A DNA stretch of 44,043 nt. Origin: an uncultured Christensenella sp. GTDB taxonomy: Bacteria; Bacillota; Clostridia; Christensenellales; Borkfalkiaceae. The notes under the pieces were generated by a model. It worked only from the letters and a program-made list of their open reading frames with translations, ran no database searches and was not told where the DNA came from. The stretch spans positions 1-44,043 of the forward strand of contig CAJUEV010000013.1 of the NCBI GenBank assembly GCA_910585785.1, given 5' to 3'. How positions within the stretch are numbered: position 1 is the stretch's first letter; every line of letters starts with the position of its first letter. Shown piece after piece: positions 40,428-44,043 of the stretch. Made by a program: the position numbers and the translations under genes.

Positions 40428-42257
40428 ATGAAAAACAAATATAAAAAAATTTTGGATATAGGCTTGCTGGTATTGTGCGACTTCGTCGCGATAACGGTTT
40501 CTTGCCTGCTGTCTTTGCTTATAGTAAACAGCAAGGTAAACTTTTGCCTTGAACTTTTATACTGGTATTTGCTTAATCTTTCGATAGTTTACGCGTTTTT
40601 CATATTGTTCAGACTTTACTTTATAGTTTTTACGTCCGTCGGAATTATCGACACTTTAAAAACAGTCGGCGCGACGACGTTCGTTTTTTGCGCCAATCTG
40701 CTGTTTTCGCTGTTTCTGGATATTTTAAATATCAGGGTTTGCATAACGTACGCCATACTTTTGGGGCTTTTTGTGCTTGTAACAAGGTTTTCTAAAAGAT
40801 TTTACGTGGCGGTAAAGTATTCCTTTTCAAGAAAAAGCAAAGACAAAGTCAGGGCTATGATTATAGGCGGCGGCAACGCGGGGACAATGCTTATAAGAGA
40901 AATTCAGACAACCGATAAAATTACTTATCTGCCCGTTTGCGTAATCGACGACGACCCCGTAAAAATAGGCAAAAGTATATACAATGTAAAAATAGTGGGA
41001 AACACTTCCGAAATCCCCGCATACGCCGAAAAATACGGCATAGACGAAATTATTATTGCTATGCCCGCCGCTCCCAAAGTTGAAATAAAGCGCGTGTTTG
41101 ACATTTGCGAAGCGACTAAATGCAAAGTAAAAACTTTACCGGGAATTTATCAGATAGTAAACGGCGACGCAAGCGTTACCGCCTTGCGTGAAGTGCAAAT
41201 TTCAGACCTTCTCGGCAGGGACCAGATTAGCGTAAATCTGGACGAGATTATGGGATATATAGAAAACCGCGTCGTAATGGTTACGGGCGGAGGCGGCTCG
41301 ATAGGCAGCGAGTTGTGCCGACAGATAGCAACGCATAATCCCAAGCAACTTATTATACTGGACATTTACGAAAATAACGCATACGACATAGAGCAGGAAC
41401 TTAAACGCCGCCACCCCGAACTTAATCTGATTGCGCTTATCGCAAGTATAAGGGACGTGGGCAAAATGGAGGACGTGTTCAAAAAATATTCGCCCGACAT
41501 AGTGTTCAACGCCGCGGCGCACAAACACGTGCCGCTTATGGAAACAAGCCCCAACGAGGCGGTTAAAAACAACGTTTTCGGAACGTTGAACGTGGCAAGG
41601 TGCGCTGATAAGTTCGGCTCGAAAGTGTTTGTGCAGATTTCAACCGATAAGGCGGTAAACCCCACAAATATTATGGGCGCCACAAAACGTATTTGCGAAA
41701 TGATAATACAAACTATCGGCAAGCACAGTAAAAATACTAAGTTTGTCGCGGTGCGCTTCGGAAATGTTTTGGGTTCGAACGGCTCGGTAATACCCCTCTT
41801 TGAAAAACAGATAGCGGAGGGCGGACCGGTAACCGTCACCCATAAAGATATTATCCGCTACTTTATGACCATACCGGAAGCGGTTTCGCTTGTGTTGCAG
41901 GCGGGTGCTTATGCAAACGGCGGACAAATTTTTGTGCTGGATATGGGCGAACCTGTAAAAATTTACGATTTGGCTTATAATCTTATCAAACTTTCGGGAC
42001 TTGAACCAAACGTTGATATAGAGATAAAGTGTACGGGTTTGCGCCCGGGCGAAAAACTTTATGAGGAGCGGCTTATGGACGAGGAGGGTATGCAAAAGAC
42101 CCCCAACGGACTTATAAGTATTGCAAATCCCATACAGCTTGACGAAGATTTTCTTTGGGAAACGCTTGACAAACTTAAAAGCGCCGCCTATGAAGAAAGC
42201 GGCGAAATGAAACTTTTGGTTGCTCAACTTGTGACGACGTATAAACCGCAAATTTAA
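40428..42257 (+). CDS. CapD/FlaA1-type nucleoside-diphosphate-sugar dehydratase, membrane-bound
   Basis: A 609-residue membrane enzyme of the long SDR family (PglF/CapD/EpsC type), expected to act as UDP-GlcNAc 4,6-dehydratase for surface glycan synthesis. About four membrane helices occupy residues 8-125. A CoA-binding-like Rossmann segment follows (IIGGGNAGTMLIREI). The catalytic SDR domain has NAD loop TGGGGSIG at 286-293, NAAAHKHVPLMETSP, and active-site MGATK (Met416, Lys420), where Met replaces the usual SDR Tyr, as in PglF-like 4,6-dehydratases. It follows glmS by 21 bases, so substrate supply and use may be co-expressed. The exact sugar is inferred. Confidence 0.88.
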   Translation: MKNKYKKILDIGLLVLCDFVAITVSCLLSLLIVNSKVNFCLELLYWYLLNLSIVYAFFILFRLYFIVFTSVGIIDTLKTVGATTFVFCANLLFSLFLDILNIRVCITYAILLGLFVLVTRFSKRFYVAVKYSFSRKSKDKVRAMIIGGGNAGTMLIREIQTTDKITYLPVCVIDDDPVKIGKSIYNVKIVGNTSEIPAYAEKYGIDEIIIAMPAAPKVEIKRVFDICEATKCKVKTLPGIYQIVNGDASVTALREVQISDLLGRDQISVNLDEIMGYIENRVVMVTGGGGSIGSELCRQIATHNPKQLIILDIYENNAYDIEQELKRRHPELNLIALIASIRDVGKMEDVFKKYSPDIVFNAAAHKHVPLMETSPNEAVKNNVFGTLNVARCADKFGSKVFVQISTDKAVNPTNIMGATKRICEMIIQTIGKHSKNTKFVAVRFGNVLGSNGSVIPLFEKQIAEGGPVTVTHKDIIRYFMTIPEAVSLVLQAGAYANGGQIFVLDMGEPVKIYDLAYNLIKLSGLEPNVDIEIKCTGLRPGEKLYEERLMDEEGMQKTPNGLISIANPIQLDEDFLWETLDKLKSAAYEESGEMKLLVAQLVTTYKPQI

Positions 42258-42270
42258 GATAACAAAAATT

Positions 42271-42300
42271 AACCGCCCCCGACAACTGTCGGGGGCGGTT
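42271..42300. terminator. Bidirectional terminator between the CapD-type and polymerase genes
   Basis: A perfect 13-bp stem (42271-42283 with 42288-42300) and loop AACT. On minus it is followed by AATTTTTG; on plus by TAAAAT, a weak tract. Confidence 0.85.
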
Positions 42301-42314
42301 TAAAATATGCTAAT

Positions 42315-43736
42315 TTACGTGTTCAATTTTTTTGGCTTTTCGCTTGTTTTATCCAATATCGCAAGCATACAGGCATAAATTATCGTCGGCAAAATATTGA
42401 ATATTTGCGTGTCCAGAAGCGAAAGTATTAAAATGACCAGCACGTTCAGCGCAATAAAAGTGCGCTCGGCGTTTACGTTTTTAAAAAAGCAAATTACGGT
42501 TTGCACGCGGTGCAGTATGTAAACCGCCAACCCGATTATTCCGCAGGAAGCCAGCATCTGCAAAATCGTGTTATGGCAAAGGTGGGGGAAAATACCGTTT
42601 CCCTCGTTTTCCCACACGCCGTAACTCAAAAAGAAGCCGGAGCCGAAAACGGGACGTTTTTTAAACAGGTTTATCGCCTCATTCCATATAGCCCAGCGCC
42701 CGCTGCCGTTCAACTCGCCGTCAACAACAATATTCGCAAGAATTTCCTTAAAGAAACTTAAAACTTTTTCTCTGAAAATTATGGCAAGTATGCAAGCCGC
42801 CACCGCCGCGGTGATAAATACGGCGCCGTTTGCAAGTTTGTTTTTGCCGGTAACAAGCAAAATAACGGTGCAAACGGGATAAATTATCGCGGCGCCCACC
42901 ATAGCTTGTCTGCTGCAACACAGCACCGACGCTACAAGTATCAACAACGAGTACGCAGTCAGCAGATAGCCGAATTTTTTTCTTGCCGCCAGATAAAAGA
43001 CGGGAGGAATACACATAACTATCCAAACGGCGTAGGTGTTGTAAACGCCCCAGCCGAACTTTATAACGCTTCGGTTTATTTTTCCGTCTATAAACAGGTT
43101 TTCGGTAGTTGCATAAATTACTGCAAGTTCGATAATAAGCAACACGCTTAACGCAACAAAAGCGTAAGCAATTTTTTCAAAACTTTCCTTTGTGGGATTA
43201 ATACAAGCGCTTATCACAAAAAACATCCCCAAAAGCGTAGCGCTGAGCAACAGCGCGAAAACAACGTTTTTGTTTGTGTAATTTTCATAAAAAGCGCCGC
43301 CCAGAAGAAAAGTTACGCAAAGCAAACCTATTCCGAAAAACATCGGCGTAAGATTAATTTGTTTTTTCAGCCCGCAAACGACAACGCGGTATCCGCCGCA
43401 AATTACCATTATGCCGACTACAACTATTATCTGTGAAAGTATTTCAGGTCTGAAATAATAGTCCGAGTTATTTACAAGAAGTAAAGGGGTGTTTTTAAGC
43501 GAACTGAAAACGTTTACGAACAGCAAGTTGGAAATTATGGGAGTAACGTCGTCAAGCAATAGAAAAATTAGCGCGCTTGTAAGCGCAAGAAAGTAAATTG
43601 CCACAATGTCAAGGCTTAGATAATAGCACATTACCATTGCGTAAGCCGTAAAAAACGGAAAATATTTTGACGACAGCAACATTTTTAAAAATTTAACCGC
43701 GCCGCCGTTTTTTATCTTGTGAATAACGCTGTTCAT
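42315..43736 (-). CDS. O-antigen ligase/polymerase-like membrane protein
   Basis: A 473-residue protein with about 11-12 membrane helices and a large loop late in the sequence. The loop block GRWAIWNEAINLFKKRPVFG, with GSGFF and later CHNTILQMLASCGIIGL, is the Wzy_C/O-antigen-ligase signature. Such proteins link or polymerise surface glycans outside the membrane; the role here is inferred and fits the converging CapD-type gene. ATG 43736 has no ribosome site. The -10 lies 9 bases upstream, so the mRNA is nearly leaderless. The later ATG (residue 19) also lacks a ribosome site. Confidence 0.86.
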   Translation of the reverse strand: MNSVIHKIKNGGAVKFLKMLLSSKYFPFFTAYAMVMCYYLSLDIVAIYFLALTSALIFLLLDDVTPIISNLLFVNVFSSLKNTPLLLVNNSDYYFRPEILSQIIVVVGIMVICGGYRVVVCGLKKQINLTPMFFGIGLLCVTFLLGGAFYENYTNKNVVFALLLSATLLGMFFVISACINPTKESFEKIAYAFVALSVLLIIELAVIYATTENLFIDGKINRSVIKFGWGVYNTYAVWIVMCIPPVFYLAARKKFGYLLTAYSLLILVASVLCCSRQAMVGAAIIYPVCTVILLVTGKNKLANGAVFITAAVAACILAIIFREKVLSFFKEILANIVVDGELNGSGRWAIWNEAINLFKKRPVFGSGFFLSYGVWENEGNGIFPHLCHNTILQMLASCGIIGLAVYILHRVQTVICFFKNVNAERTFIALNVLVILILSLLDTQIFNILPTIIYACMLAILDKTSEKPKKLNT

Positions 43737-43745
43737 ACGTATAAA

Positions 43746-43774
43746 AGTATATTCCTATGCAAACTTAAAGTCAA
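43746..43774 (-). promoter_or_regulatory. Promoter abutting the O-antigen ligase-like gene
   Basis: Minus strand TTGACT (43774-43769), 17-base spacer, TATACT (43751-43746). The -10 ends 9 bases before ATG 43736, leaving about 3 untranslated bases. Confidence 0.72.
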
Positions 43775-43847
43775 GGTTTTACCTTGCCGCACAGTAAAAA
43801 TTTTACAATATACCGAATAATTTATTTTTTAAACAGCAATATTTTTA

Positions 43848-43876
43848 TTGACAATTTTTGCGGTTTTGTTTATACT
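43848..43876 (+). promoter_or_regulatory. Strong promoter of the right-edge RNA
   Basis: TTGACA (43848-43853), 17-base spacer, TATACT (43871-43876). The predicted start is near 43883. Confidence 0.83.
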
Positions 43877-43882
43877 TGTGCC

Positions 43883-44043
43883 AATGGTATAGAACCTCGG
43901 GTTCACGCAAATACCCGCGCGGTATAGGCCGCATTATTGATTGAGTTAAAAGCTCAAATTTTATAAGTTAATCAAAGCCTTTTAGGCGTCGCTTGTGAAA
44001 CGGTCAATAAGAGTAGTAAAAGTATTTGCTATATAGACTCTGA
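43883..44043 (+). ncRNA. Candidate structured RNA or long leader, cut by the window edge
   Basis: About 160 bases follow a strong promoter without a ribosome site or convincing reading frame. Several short pairings are visible. GAACC/GGTTC (43892-43896 with 43900-43904) competes with CGGGT/ACCCG (43898-43902 with 43913-43917). Others are GCGG/CCGC (43919-43922 with 43929-43932), TTGATT/AATCAA (43937-43942 with 43970-43975), GCCT/AGGC (43977-43980 with 43984-43987), and a hairpin near 44010-44040 with arms TAGTAAA and TTTGCTA enclosed by AGAG and CTCT. It does not match tmRNA, RNase P RNA, SRP RNA, T-box or glmS ribozyme as I know them. It could be a free RNA or the leader of a gene beyond the edge. 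Confidence 0.5.

Noticed and set aside
41640..42251. 203-codon minus-strand frame opposite the CapD-type gene
   Set aside because: Fully antisense to a recognised enzyme with conserved motifs; basic low-complexity product without homology.

Overview
The window reads as chromosomal DNA of an anaerobic Bacillota (Clostridia-type) bacterium. Signs are Shine-Dalgarno sites of the AAGGAGG type, sigma-A promoters with 17-base spacing, formate-THF ligase, cofactor-independent phosphoglycerate mutase, the secG-rnr-smpB order, obgE-yhbY-nadD-yqeK-rsfS, and acetyl-CoA-type MetA with MetY. The lineage cannot be fixed more closely from sequence alone. No tRNA, rRNA, CRISPR array, IS element or prophage was found. 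Most of the window is core metabolism, with small accessory or decaying loci between operons.

Layout. 1-293 holds no credible gene. 294-4031 (+): fhs, a Sel1-repeat gene broken by an in-frame stop, and glnS. 4112-4264 (-): a tiny cysteine-rich DUF1540 gene. 4474-4917 (+): rplI. 8054-4988 (-): Nudix, LemA and DUF2207 proteins. 8275-10931 (+): a eukaryote-type UDP-sugar pyrophosphorylase and a trypsin-like lipoprotein protease. 16038-11003 (-): secG, rnr, smpB, metY, metA. Then on the minus strand: a DMT exporter, a remnant of an Xre regulator, tpiA-gpmI, a tandem array of four paralogous lipoproteins plus a stub, and pgk. 23883-28827 (+): tyrA, a DUF1934-like gene, an MBL-fold hydrolase, a strongly divergent rho, obgE and yhbY. 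28824-33548: a membrane protein (-), nadD-yqeK fusion and rsfS (+), a small membrane protein (-), a deoC-like aldolase (+), and an SF1 helicase (-). 33713-42257 (+): pgi, an alpha/beta hydrolase, then a UDP-GlcNAc block (beta-helix acetyltransferase, glmM, glmS) with a CapD-type dehydratase. 43736-42315 (-): an O-antigen ligase/polymerase-like protein. The last 160 bases follow a consensus promoter and look like a structured RNA cut by the window edge.

How the genes work together. pgi, tpiA, pgk and gpmI give much of glycolysis. glmS, glmM, the beta-helix acetyltransferase and the UAP-type pyrophosphorylase 28 kb away could together make UDP-GlcNAc without a standard bifunctional GlmU. The CapD-type enzyme and the polymerase-like protein would use such nucleotide sugars for surface glycans. 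metA and metY form an acetylhomoserine route to homocysteine.

Most notable: (i) a Rho homologue in which the catalytic glutamate is alanine, both inner RNA loops are shortened and the arginine-finger segment is not recognisable; (ii) the lipoprotein array, whose copies stay alike at the DNA level around the start codon but diverge in the mature protein; (iii) the structured RNA at the right edge; (iv) three promoters placed so close to the start codon that the mRNAs should be leaderless or nearly so.
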